This document shows, in pieces, positions 35,313-45,845 of a DNA stretch of 64,000 nucleotides. Under the pieces are notes generated by a model. It saw nothing but the letters and a program-made list of their open reading frames with translations, had not been told where the DNA came from and ran no database searches. The first letter of the stretch is position 1. Each line of letters opens with the position of its first letter. The position numbers and the translations under genes were made by a program. The stretch comes from Salvia splendens (lineage: Eukaryota > Streptophyta > Magnoliopsida > Lamiales > Lamiaceae): the NCBI RefSeq assembly GCF_004379255.2, contig NC_056041.1:4278001-4342000 (forward strand). The letters are read 5' to 3'.

Positions 35313-36872
35313 ATCACATGTATTAAAATACAAAATATCACCTAGTATGCTGAAAGAACTCGGCCAATGAATATAAATATTTAAAAAGTTAGTAGGAGTA
35401 CTATAATAAACAATTAAAATGAGTCGGGCAAGAATCGACCTTCGGTCTATATTGAGAAGAAGAATTCGGCCAACCACTAGACTAACGATACATTTTGTAA
35501 TTTTAATCTTAATATAACAATAAGTTTGAGGGTAGAATTGTACTCACTTGTTATGAATTGGATCCGCCAATGTATTACATTTATGAGATTTGAGTCATTT
35601 GATCCGATTGGTATGAGAAATTGCATATACAACAAGTGTTTGAGTAAGGTGTTTTATGATTAGATTTGTTTCCCAGTTTCAAAAACTGAGAGAGAAAGAG
35701 AGAGAGACCAACATCTCTTACTTCAAGAAGACACATTATGACACGGTAATCGTGGGAGATTTTAATGATTTAATGATGGTTTGAATAGGGAGGGTGAGTG
35801 TGAGTTATGAAAATGTGTACTTACTTAAACATTTAATTACACTAATTCCAATACCTCCCAATAATAATTTGGAAACTACTAACGTGGTGTGGTGGCCCTT
35901 CTTTTCACAACGAATCATCTACTTAATTGCTTTTTTAAGTTTATTTCTCTTTTTCTAATTAAAATCGGAAGCATCCGTAAGCAAAGGACTCTTCTCTTCC
36001 CGCCTTCCGTTTGCTGTTATGATCGATCACGCTACCTCAAATCATTAACACTTCAATTCCCCAGCGCTTCTCGTGTTTTATTTTTTTGTATCTACTTATT
36101 TTATCAATTAATTAAGAAAGGAAGGTCATCAAAATTAAAATATTTTATACTCCTATTTGGTTTGAAGATTAAAACAAACAATCCTCGGACAAGAATCGAA
36201 TTAACTAGAAATGATATTTTTTTTCCTAATAACATTATATATAGAGAGAAAGAGAATCAACTAAATCAACGGAGGTAGCCTTTTTAATTTTAACTAATGA
36301 AAATTCGGGAAATTATTAACATTTATTTGAAGTGCATACTCTATGTCCACCGTAGCTTCTTTAGCAATTAAATTGTCATTAATTATTCACTCTTAGGCTG
36401 AAATAATCGTTGAAGTCCTTTTTCAAATGTACCACATCAAACGAAATTAAATACTCACTCCACATTCTTTATCGTTTTTTCATTACTTTTAAAACTTTTA
36501 ACTTTCTTTCAAGAATTCTTTTCTTCATTAAAAATATATAACCGACTCCGACAACTACACGATGATCAAATACGTATCTTTATACCAATCCTAATATATA
36601 TATATAAACACTCAACCCAATCTCATCAACTTCATCTCTTCAATTCTAACCAAAATAATCGATATTAATCTTCATCGGAGAAAGAGCAGTTTCCGATTCC
36701 GCCATATTGTGGTACAGAGAAATCAATATAATATATAATTAAATAAATTAGTGTGCGCATTTATCGGCATTACCATTTTCACCGATCCTATAACACACCG
36801 ATTTCAGTGTAACTTGTTATATAGGAGTATGACTATTACTCTCTGAAAACCCAGAAGCATCAAGCTCACTCT

Positions 36873-36875
<3 letters not shown>
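35313..36875. other. Gene-free interval upstream of the CRF gene
   Basis: It contains the second ATCACATG, a tRNA-like stretch (35421-35490), and from about 35640 sequence also seen at about 43840-44100, the upstream region of the other CRF copy. TATATATATATAAACAC at about 36594-36610 is the best TATA candidate for the CRF gene, with a leader of some 570 bp. Confidence 0.5.
35421..35490 (-). repeat. tRNA-like sequence, possible SINE head
   Basis: On the minus strand TAGTCTAGTGGTTGG fits a Pol III A box and GGTCGATTC a weak B box at tRNA spacing. Arms do not fold into a full tRNA, so it is a relic or SINE head and not a functional tRNA. Confidence 0.35.

Positions 36876-36962
<87 letters not shown>
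36876..36962 (+). repeat. (TC)n microsatellite in CRF 5' leader
   Basis: 87 bp of uninterrupted TC, about 240 bp before the CRF start codon and downstream of its likely TATA box. Confidence 0.95.
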
Positions 36963-36965
<3 letters not shown>

Positions 36966-37201
36966 TTTGTAGCAGTGGTAGCAGTATACAAGGCGTAGAG
37001 TAGACTGCGTCGTTTTTTCACTTTGGTTGTTTTACCTTTGAATCCTCCTTTTTAGGGTATTGTCTTTTTTGTTTGTCAGATTTTTGCAAGCGTGGGTTTG
37101 ATTCTCTCTCGCTCTTTAAACTTCTCTTTGACGCCATCTTTTTATCTCTCTACCGACTTTAGTCTTTACTCCCTCCCATAGTTTCTCTTGTATGTTCAAC
37201 A

Positions 37202-38179
37202 ATGGATCATAGCATACTCTACAACCCAGTGAAATACACCGAGCACAAAAAAACCACCACAAAAATCATTAAACCATCACACCAAAACCCAAGAAAAACC
37301 CTTCCCAACGCTCCGAGAAATGTCCGTATCACTATGACCGATCCCGACGCCACTGATTCCTCCAGCGACGAACAAGAAGAAGACAAGCTTTTCCACCGGC
37401 AACGCGTCAAGAAATACATCACTGAAATCAAAATGGAGAGAGGCTTGATCAGCGGCGCCAAAGTCAGCGCTCTCCGGCCCAAGCCCAGGCCCATGAAGAA
37501 GCCCACGGAGGCCGCCGGGGCAAGGAAGTTCAGAGGCGTCCGGCAGCGGCCGTGGGGAAAATGGGCCGCCGAGATAAGAGACCCTTGCAGAAGGGTCAGG
37601 CTCTGGTTGGGGACTTATAGCACGGCCGAGGAGGCCGCCATGGTCTACGATAACGCTGCCATAAAGCTCCGTGGCCCGGATGCTATCACAAACTTCACCC
37701 CGCCGCCGGCGAGTAATGTGGCATCGGTTTCGGGATATGACTCCGGTGACGAGGCGCGTGTCGTTTCCTCTCCAGTTTCGGTTCTTCGGTTTAAAAACAG
37801 TGGCTCGAGTGAGAGTGCTGAACCGGCCGGTCTAAGTAGCCAGTGTAGTGAGTATTCCGAATTAGTAGATGGTCTGAACCGGACCGAACCGGTTAGTAAC
37901 GAATTCAGTTTGGAGATGTTGGAGTGTGAAGGTGAAACGAGTACTGTACCGGATTACTGGAACGAATATTTGGGGATGGAGGTTCCGGTTTTCGACAATT
38001 TCTTCGACTTGGGGCTGCAAGAGGAGCACTTGTTTGGGGACGAAGCGAGTTGTTTCGGCGATCCCCCGTCGCTCGGGGTGAAGTTCGGAGATGTTAATGA
38101 TTCGTTTATGGAACTTGGCTCAATCGATGTTGAAGATTATTTTGGTTTTGGTGGCTCTGATGAAGTCTTAGCAATATAA
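37202..38179 (+). CDS. Cytokinin response factor (AP2/ERF, CRF-type)
   Basis: A single-exon frame of 325 residues with ATG in context CAACAATGGAT. The CRF motif lies near residues 11-75 ([41 protein letters not shown]). One AP2/ERF DNA-binding domain spans about 109-165 ([31 protein letters not shown]). An SP-containing stretch (SSPVSVLRF) and an acidic C-terminus ending [11 protein letters not shown] follow, a likely activation region. CRFs are known nuclear transcription factors that act downstream of cytokinin two-component signalling and in stress. The second copy at 51209 shares the protein, leader and 3' flank, so they are duplicates. Single AP2 plus CRF motif makes the family certain; the CRF number cannot be assigned. 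Confidence 0.95.
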   Translation: MDHSILYNPVKYTEHKKTTTKIIKPSHQNPRKTLPNAPRNVRITMTDPDATDSSSDEQEEDKLFHRQRVKKYITEIKMERGLISGAKVSALRPKPRPMKKPTEAAGARKFRGVRQRPWGKWAAEIRDPCRRVRLWLGTYSTAEEAAMVYDNAAIKLRGPDAITNFTPPPASNVASVSGYDSGDEARVVSSPVSVLRFKNSGSSESAEPAGLSSQCSEYSELVDGLNRTEPVSNEFSLEMLECEGETSTVPDYWNEYLGMEVPVFDNFFDLGLQEEHLFGDEASCFGDPPSLGVKFGDVNDSFMELGSIDVEDYFGFGGSDEVLAI

Positions 38180-38503
38180 CAATGTTCAAAAAAATGATAC
38201 TACATGTTTGAACACAGTCGGATTGCCGATTGAATATTGGCAAATTTTGTTATCTTTTTCCGACTGTCGGCTTGTATTTTGTTTTAATTAAGTATAGTTA
38301 GTAGTTAGTATCTAATATAGATGCATCGATCTCCATTCAAAATGAAAATGGAGGTTTAGTTGTGTCATGAGTGAGTTCTGTGTATTAGGCGTGATACAAA
38401 TCTTGAAACAATAAAATGGATTTGTTTTCCCACATTCACGTGTGTTTTTTGATGTAACAAAATTAGGCTGCCAAAAATGACATTTTCGTTTTGTACACTA
38501 TAT

Positions 38504-38531
38504 CTTCCTTCTTACATGTGTAAGAAGGAAG
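38504..38531 (+). other. Perfect 12-bp hairpin in the CRF 3' region
   Basis: CTTCCTTCTTAC, loop ATGT, GTAAGAAGGAAG. It lies 325 bp after the CRF stop. Could be part of the 3' UTR or a small foldback; function unknown. Confidence 0.6.
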
Positions 38532-39267
38532 GACCGTATCTTTAATTTTCTTTTGTGCAAGATTTTGTAGTGATGTTTGAACAAACATTAAACTTCTTCT
38601 ATACTTAATTTTCTTGAAAAAACCCAATAAATTATGCATTTAAGGTTGGTGCGGTTTATGAATTTTGACTTTGTAGGTCTTGCATTTATTTCACATTTAG
38701 TAATTGTATTCATTTTCCACTTACTATGGTTGAATATTACTAGGCCATCGTGAATGTTAAATGGGTGGGCACCAGCAATTCTGTATCGGGTCGGGTTATT
38801 TAATTCATTGGACAAAAAGAAAAAAAGGTCTGAGTTATTTGTTCCTTTTTTTCGTAGGGGGAAATGATATTAATTCTATACAAAATTACTACTATATATT
38901 AATAAAGATCACTAACTTACATTTCACTCAAATAAGAGAATGTATGTAGGTAGAGTAGGAGGTTGTAACCTTTTTTCTAAAAGAAGATTGATTATAATGG
39001 TTTTTCATTTATTTTCGTAAAGATTCGAATCTGACATATTGATTAAAGGAGAAGTGTCTTATCAATTGAGTTGCGTTTTATTGTCAGCATGAGATTGTAA
39101 CTTGTAATCATAGTTAATGCACCGTAATTACTACATCAGTCAATGAAGTGAAATTTTAGAATAAAGATTAGTTTTGTTATATTTCTTCAACTTTAGAACT
39201 AAACGAGCTTAATGATCAGCTATATAGTACATGCGTGATAATTGATAAAAATAGAACTTGTTTAATA
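38532..39267. other. Gene-free interval with tRNA-like motif
   Basis: AT-rich. The only structured stretch is the SINE-like motif at 39018-39077. Confidence 0.5.
39018..39077 (-). repeat. tRNA-derived SINE head (probable)
   Basis: On the minus strand, CAACTCAATTGATAAGA matches a Pol III A box and AGATTCGAATCT a B box, spaced as in tRNA genes. The body would extend toward lower coordinates, but I cannot fix its end or target duplication. Confidence 0.4.
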
Positions 39268-39508
39268 CTCCCTCCATCCCCGAATAAGAGTCGCTAATTT
39301 CCATTTTGGGCCGCCCCCATTAAGAGTCACTCTTCATTTTTACCATAAATAGTAGTAGGACCCACATTCCACTAACTCACTCTACTCACATTTTATTATA
39401 AAACCAATATAAAAATGTGGGTCCCACATTCCACTAATTTTTTCAGCCAACTATTCCCTAAAACTCGTGCCCGGTCAAAGAGCGACTCCTATTAGGGGAC
39501 GGAGGGAG
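39268..39508. mobile_element. Stowaway-type MITE
   Basis: It starts CTCCCTCCATCCCCGAATAAG and ends TATTAGGGGACGGAGGGAG, flanked by TA (39266-39267, 39509-39510). The TIRs are inverted copies with few mismatches. Confidence 0.88.
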
Positions 39509-40039
39509 TATTTGTTTTCAATCGAGTTTTAGATACATAAATCATGACATATTCAGCAATTAAACGATAAATCAGTACTATAAATGGAAACAACCAATCT
39601 CTGAGTGGTTAATTGTTTAGGCAGTATATATTAGTAGTCCATTTTTTTTACTGTTCATGAACATGAACATTCCCTGGACCATATATGTACTCTGTATTCT
39701 CTGAAGCAGAGAGTGAGGGCACACAAAGAGAAGTAAATGCTTTTATGAAATCCACAATCACAACAAAACGTTTGCTGCTCCTCTCTCACTCTCATTGCAG
39801 CCATGGTCCCTCTGAAATTTGCCACATCTTGTGTCCATTTTTGGGAGATTTAGTGTGCAGTATAACTCGTTGGAATTGCTACCTCAACTTGATTTACTGG
39901 CTTTCCTCTTTATGAATGAACCGTCACTACTGACATACTGACCATATTGTTATTATACCTCTCTTCACATCTCGTGTCTAACTTTGTCTCTTCGGTTATA
40001 GTAATATTTTTCTATCCACTTATTTGCAATGTAATGTTA
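39509..40039. other. Gene-free interval
   Basis: Nothing recognisable; it ends with the TTA target duplication of the next element. Confidence 0.55.
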
Positions 40040-42032
40040 GAGCATCTCCAACGGTGCTCGCGCTGAAGGACGCCGTCCGTGCCGCTGACCAGGGCGACGT
40101 CGCAGCACCCAATTGGCCAACGGATTAGCCGTTGCAATTTCTATTTTTTTTAAATTGAAAATAATATTAAAAATTTTAAAAAATATATTTTCGGATTCCA
40201 AAAAATATAGCCGTTTTATTACCATTTTTTTTGAATTTTTTTATTTTTTTTTAAAAAATTTTTAATTCCAAAATCATCTATAAATACACACATTCATCAT
40301 CCATTTTTCACATCAAATTATCTCTCATTCGTATTTTTTCATACAACTCATCTACATCTTCCTCTCTCACTCATACCCTCTCTAAATTAAAAAATGGATT
40401 TCAACGATATCATTGCGGAAGCGGAGCGCGAAGAACAAGAATACTATTAACAATATTGTGCCGTCTGTGAATCCTATGTCGCCGCCGCTACCACCTCCCC
40501 TCCTCCTCGACCAACTAGATCAAATCGCCGCTACATCCCTCGTGACCGGGAGGGAGCCCACTAAAGGCTCATTGCCGACAATTTTTCCGACGAGCCGCAG
40601 TTTCCGGAAGATTACTTTCGGCGCGTTTTCGCATGTCAAAACGGTTGTTTATGTGTATTGTCAACACATTGTCCGCCCGTGTTGAATACTTTCAATCACG
40701 TAGAGACGCAACTGGTCGGCAAAGTCTCTCGGCGTTGCAGAAGTGTATTTGTGCCATCCGACAACTTGCTACTGGGCAAACGGCTGACCTCTTCAATGAG
40801 TTTTTGCATGTGGGTGAGTCAACTGGAATCAGATGCCTCAAAAAATTTTGCGACGGCGTTCGTTCTGCTTTCAGTGAGGAATCTTTTGGGCACCTACCAC
40901 CGAAGATTGTCAACGGTTGCTTCATCTTCACGAAATAGTCCACCGATTTCCCGGTATGATTCGCATCATTGACTGCATGCATTGGAAGTGAAAGAATTGC
41001 CCGAATGCTTGGAGAGAGCAACACTTATACGGCCACAAAGGCAACGACCCAACGTTTATCCTTGAAGCAGTCGCCGACTACCGCCTTTGGATTTGGCATG
41101 CATATTTTGGTGTTGCCAGATCCAACAACGACTTGAACGTGCTCTATTCTTCACCACTCTTCAATGATGTTTTGAATGGTGTAGCACTGGTGATCAACTT
41201 CACCGTCAATGGAAAATCCATACCACATGGGTTACTATCTCGCCGATGGTATCTACCCAAGGTGGTCGACTTTCGTGAAGACGCTCAACAATCCACAAGA
41301 CACGAGACAAGTTCTTTATGCGCAGCGTCAAGAGTCTGCTCGGAAAGACGTCGAAAGAGCTTTTGAGGTCTTTCAAGGCCGATTCAACATTGTGAAGGCC
41401 TCGTCTCGGCTGCGGTACGTTAAGAATATTACCGACATCATGTACACGTGTATTATCTTGCACAATATGATTATAGCTGACGAAGGACCGGTGGCGGCTA
41501 ACTTTAACGACGAGGATGAAGCCGGGAGCTCAACCGCAAGGTCTCCCCCACGCCGATGTATGCATACGACGGTGCCCGAGAGGATCCAAACAAGACACAC
41601 TATACGCGATACCAAAACCCACATTAAGCTACAAGATGACTTAATCAAACATATTTGAGCGAAATTCATCAACGAGTAGTGGTTTTTTTTAATTTTTATG
41701 AATTTAATTATTTAATTTTTAGGATTTAAATTATGTAATTTTTATTTTTTAGACTTTATTATGAAATTTTTAATTTTTAAGCTTTTTATTATGTAATTTT
41801 AAAATTTTTAGTAATTAGTAATAGTATTTTGGATATTTTTAATGCATTTTAATATTGTGGAAATGTTTTTATTTAAATTGAATAATAGAATGGTGGGACA
41901 CTTGATCATGTCCTTGCGGAAGAGTATAGATGGGGTGTTGTGCTCTTTGGGAAGAACATGAAGTACAAATCAATAAATATGGGGCCGGGCCCACAAGCAT
42001 GTTCTTTGGCAAGAGGATGGTTGGGAATGCTC
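40040..42032 (+). mobile_element. PIF/Harbinger element with decayed transposase
   Basis: TIRs are GAGCATCTCCAACGGTGCTC and, reversed at the right end, GAGCATTCCCAACCATCCTC, with TTA on both sides (40037-40039, 42033-42035). 1993 bp. It holds only a transposase pseudogene and no MYB-like ORF1. Another Harbinger element begins 16 bp further on. Confidence 0.9.
40394..41658 (+). pseudogene. PIF/Harbinger transposase pseudogene
   Basis: Homology starts at ATGGATTTCAACGATATC and ends at IKLQDDLIKHI-TGA. Family motifs sit in different frames: ALQKCICAIRQLATGQTADLFNEFLHVGES (from about 40735), then a shift, then IDCMHWK followed by a TGA, ILEAVADYRLWIWHAYFGVARSNNDLNVL, another shift near 41210, then MGYYLADGIYPRW and SARKDVERAFEVFQ. 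All three catalytic positions (Asp, Asp, Glu) survive, but the frame has at least three breaks, so no working enzyme is possible. Confidence 0.88.
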
Positions 42033-42362
42033 TTATGCTGTATTCTTAGGCCATCCACAATAGGAATAGCCCAGCAATAACGTAGCCATAGCCTAGCCAC
42101 TGCCACATCATCAGCACTAAAAATCCACCTGCCACATCGTAAATAGCCCAGCCATAGCCTAGCCACATCATAAATAGCCCAGCCACATCAATAGCCACAT
42201 CACTAATAATAATTATATAAAATGACATAATTAACAATCACACAATATACGGAATTTAATTTACGAGACATATACGGGAAACATTAATAATACTATTAAA
42301 AATTTAAAAAGTACAATAATTTAAAAATATTACAATAATTAAAAAAAGTACAATAATTAAAA

Positions 42363-42466
42363 AAGTACATCTGACTCGGGTGCATCTGACTCCATCCACC
42401 TCCCACGGGGATCGGGGGAGTTTGAGATCCGCTACTCCCTGAAGTAGGCTCGTTGTTGAGATCCAT
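42363..42466 (-). pseudogene. N-terminal scrap of Harbinger ORF1 (MYB-like protein)
   Basis: From an ATG at 42466 the minus strand reads MDLNNEPTSGSSGSQTPPIP then VGGGW and a Met/Gln-containing stretch, which resembles the N-terminus of the MYB/SANT-like accessory protein of plant Harbinger elements. It runs into AT-rich DNA with no MYB domain, so only the first ~35 codons remain. Confidence 0.5.
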
Positions 42467-42597
42467 TTACCGTTGTTAATCTTGTACAGAAATTTAGATA
42501 TAGAGAGTACCCGATAATACAAGTGGTGCGAATGAAAATGACAGGCAAGTCGCGTATATATAGTGTTTCGTATTAAAAAAATTAAAAATTAAAAATT

Positions 42598-42795
42598 CGC
42601 GCTAGGCGGTGCGCTAGGCGATCCGGACGCTGCAATAGCGCCTAGCGGATCGCCTAGCGCACCGCCTAGCGCCGCGGAACCGCTGAGCGCTAGGCGGTTT
42701 TTTTCCGCGAAATCGGCTAGGCGGTTGCAATAGTTCGCCTAGCGCACCGCCTAGTGCCTGCGCTCGGCTAGGCGGTGCGCTAGGCGCTATTGTGG
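42598..42795. repeat. Subterminal CGCCTAGCG palindrome array
   Basis: GCTAGGCG and its complement CGCCTAGC repeat many times in both orientations, making this strip far more GC-rich than its surroundings and able to fold extensively. Confidence 0.8.
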
Positions 42796-45365
42796 ATGCT
42801 CTTATGCAGCATGAAGTTCTATCTCGTAGAGCAGCTGTCAGTATAATTACGAAAATATCCCTGCGATTTTTCAAAATGCATGAGCCACCTACATTAAATG
42901 CATCCATGTAGAGTAGCCATTGATAAATGCAAGGGTCACTGTCACACAACTCCAAGTGGACAACTATTTTGTGATTAAGTATGGTAAAAATGTTTACTTG
43001 CCCCTAAACTGTCTTCAATTATCTCTTAATCATATGGTTTACTTTGATTTGCACACGAACGTTAATTACGACTGCATAATCCCTCATTAATGCCAGGTAT
43101 CATCATCTGATTTGTGCTCTAAAATAATACTGATATTGCTGATTCATGGTGTACGTAATCGCCTCGAAATAATTAAGTTAATCTAGACGGAAACATTACA
43201 ATAATGTAAAATAAAGGTCAGAAAATTTTCACTATTTGTTGATCATATAGTATTGTTAGGAAGTATAAACAAATTTTAGAATTGCCCATTCGAAAAAAAA
43301 ATCCGATGGCTTGACAAAAAAGAGAGAAGGGATATGTTAGGTGGAATATCTAGGCTACCCAACTTTTCTTTTTCTTTTTCTTTTTCTTTTTCCAAAAAGA
43401 TGCATCTCTAAAATTAGACTTTTCTCACTTCAAATAGAAACATACTCCTCTTTTAGAAACGGGAAACTAATTTCTTGCCCAAAGCTATTTTTAATTAGAA
43501 ATGCTTATGATTAATAAATTAACTACTCAATACGTACTCAAAAATGTCAATGTTCGTTATAAAAAGTTGAAGGTTGGCTATATTCAGTATTGTTGATATG
43601 ATGCCAAATGTTTGGTTCGAGCACGAGAAGCTCGCAGTGCGAATGTGTCAGTGGCTCACTCGGGGTGGGCTCGAGGGATTGCTTTGAAATTCATCTAGGC
43701 TTTGCAATATGTTCTTGTACCCTATTTTGACATGTTTTTAGTACATTATTTTTCATCATAGACTTGCAATTTTGTTCAGTTAGTTTTAAAACAAAAATTC
43801 GGCCAAATTAAAGTGTAAAATGTCTCATTATAGGGTGGTTAAGATTAATGAAAGAATAAATTAAAATAATTAAGAGAGGGAGGCCAACATATCTTACTTC
43901 GTTGTACGAAGAAGCGTGGTATCAAATGTTTCCATCAATTTGTTCGCATCAAAATGCGAGCTTTCCCATTCTACTATGTGGTGGCCATTTCTTTATCAAC
44001 TGTGATTAATTAGAGAAGAAGCATAGGGATTAATCTCATTTATTGGTTTTCGATTTTTGTTATGAGCACTACCTCAAATATTTAGTTTGCATTCATTTTG
44101 AGGAATACCAATAATTTCCTACCAAACAGTCATAGTTTTGCGTTTTCTTCTCTTTCCCAAAAGGCACATATGTCATCTAGCTATTGTTTACTACTACTAT
44201 ATTTCTATAGTATCTATTTTTTATACAATTAATATCGCTTAGAATATTTGTTTCATAAGTAAATATGATACGATAAATTGCAACCAAAAAGAGTGATTTG
44301 ATTTTCGATGGCATGCATGTATATTCTCTACCAATTAATTTTGATGGCATGACAAAATACTGAACTCAATAAAAAAAATTCTTATGCAAGCTAGCGCTTC
44401 TTAATCACACATTAATTAAACTAAAATATATGGAGGGTGTGATGAATTCAAATTCACTAATATAAATATTTTTTATAACTAGATATCAATATAGCTTGAA
44501 CACTCTCTATTGCGAGCCAACCGGCCACCCAACCCCGACATGACTACATGAGGGAAAACTTTCCATTTCTTGTACTAATACGTATTGATACTATAGTTGA
44601 AAACATGCATAATTAATTAAATATGAATAAAATATTTGAAATCTTTACTAGTTAGAATCCTGTGGAGTTAAAATCTTTCATCATTTAAAATCTCGTGAGA
44701 TATTATAATTAATGGGGAACACTTTTCACAAAAATTATACTACTCCTTACGGTCTTATATCTATGTATTTAATCATGGATCAAATCTTTTGGGAATTTGA
44801 AAGAGTTGAAAAATAGTGTGTGATTAATATTATATACTAAATTCGGGTGTCCAAACTATGAGACCGAATCGATCATTTACCTTAAAAAGTATTTAAACAA
44901 AACAATAAATAATAAAATGGCATATTACTTCTATTTGACTATTCATATGCCCATTGACTCCATTTCCAACACTAACAACTAACAACCTTTTTAGTAAAAA
45001 AAAACAGTGACAAAAAGACACAACACAACATCATATATACAAGTGGAGTATTACTAAAATTCAACAACTATACATATATACGATTTACATAACATAACTT
45101 TCAAAGTGCAAAGACATGACGAGTATAACAAGCTGATTTTCCACTTAAACAAAGGGCATCTAGGGTTTGATGACAATTAGTTAATTATTTGATCATCTAG
45201 AGCATTTCTAAATACTAATTTAATAATGAATTTAAAATGCGTTGGAGTTGATGCTCATTGACTTAACTATTTCTCTATCTCATACTCGTCATGCACAAAA
45301 TAAATTGGGAAAAGAATATCATACGTACATGGAATCATGGATTCTGTAAAACGTTCGATATAAAT

Positions 45366-45535
45366 AAATACTAATAAAACAAATTAATCACCTTGAACGT
45401 ATACACTAGTTTTAACTATAATTGATAAATACTAATAAAACAAATTAATCACCTTGAACGTATACACTAGTTTTAACTATAATTGATAAATACTAATAAA
45501 ACAAATTAATCACCTTGAACGTATACACTAGTTTT
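45366..45535. repeat. 61-bp minisatellite, ~2.8 copies
   Basis: AAATACTAATAAAACAAATT through GTATACACTAGTTTT recurs with exact period 61 (ACTAAT at 45370, 45431, 45492), essentially without differences. Confidence 0.92.
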
Positions 45536-45824
45536 GATTTTGTCGAGCTCTACGTATTTATGTCCTTTGTTTTATGATCTCACATGGCTCAATGTGAAGA
45601 GGCAAGCCAAGCTCCAAGTGTTAGTACTTCTTGAAAATTTATTTCTGTAAACTTTGTATTCACAAATCCAAATAAATTCTCATTTTCTAAAACCATGGGA
45701 TCCGTCATGAGAATTGGGGATTTTAATTCTAATATAAGTATTTTCTTGGTTCCCCTCTAAATTTCAACATCATATGATTCAATTCAATAGTGGATTATCT
45801 ACTTCAAAACATGCGAACAATACG

Positions 45825-45845
45825 CACTACAATAAAAACAACCCG
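45825..45845 (+). mobile_element. Possible CACTA-type terminal sequence
   Basis: CACTACAATAAAAACAACCC resembles the terminal repeat of plant CACTA/En-Spm elements. A weak inverted counterpart (TTTTTTGTAG) lies near 46108-46117. No target duplication was found, so this is tentative. Confidence 0.35.

Larger units (their letters stand above)
42049..42801 (-). mobile_element. Non-autonomous PIF/Harbinger element with ORF1 fragment
   Basis: Ends are GGCCATCCACAATAG and, reversed, GAGCATCCACAATAGCGCC, flanked by TTA (42046-42048, 42802-42804). 753 bp. The right 200 bp is filled with GCGCTAGGCG/CGCCTAGCG repeats. No transposase is present. Confidence 0.88.

Noticed and set aside
42304..42522. 72-codon minus-strand frame in the Harbinger derivative
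   Set aside because: A different frame (from 42466) shows the ORF1-like start; this one is a shadow.
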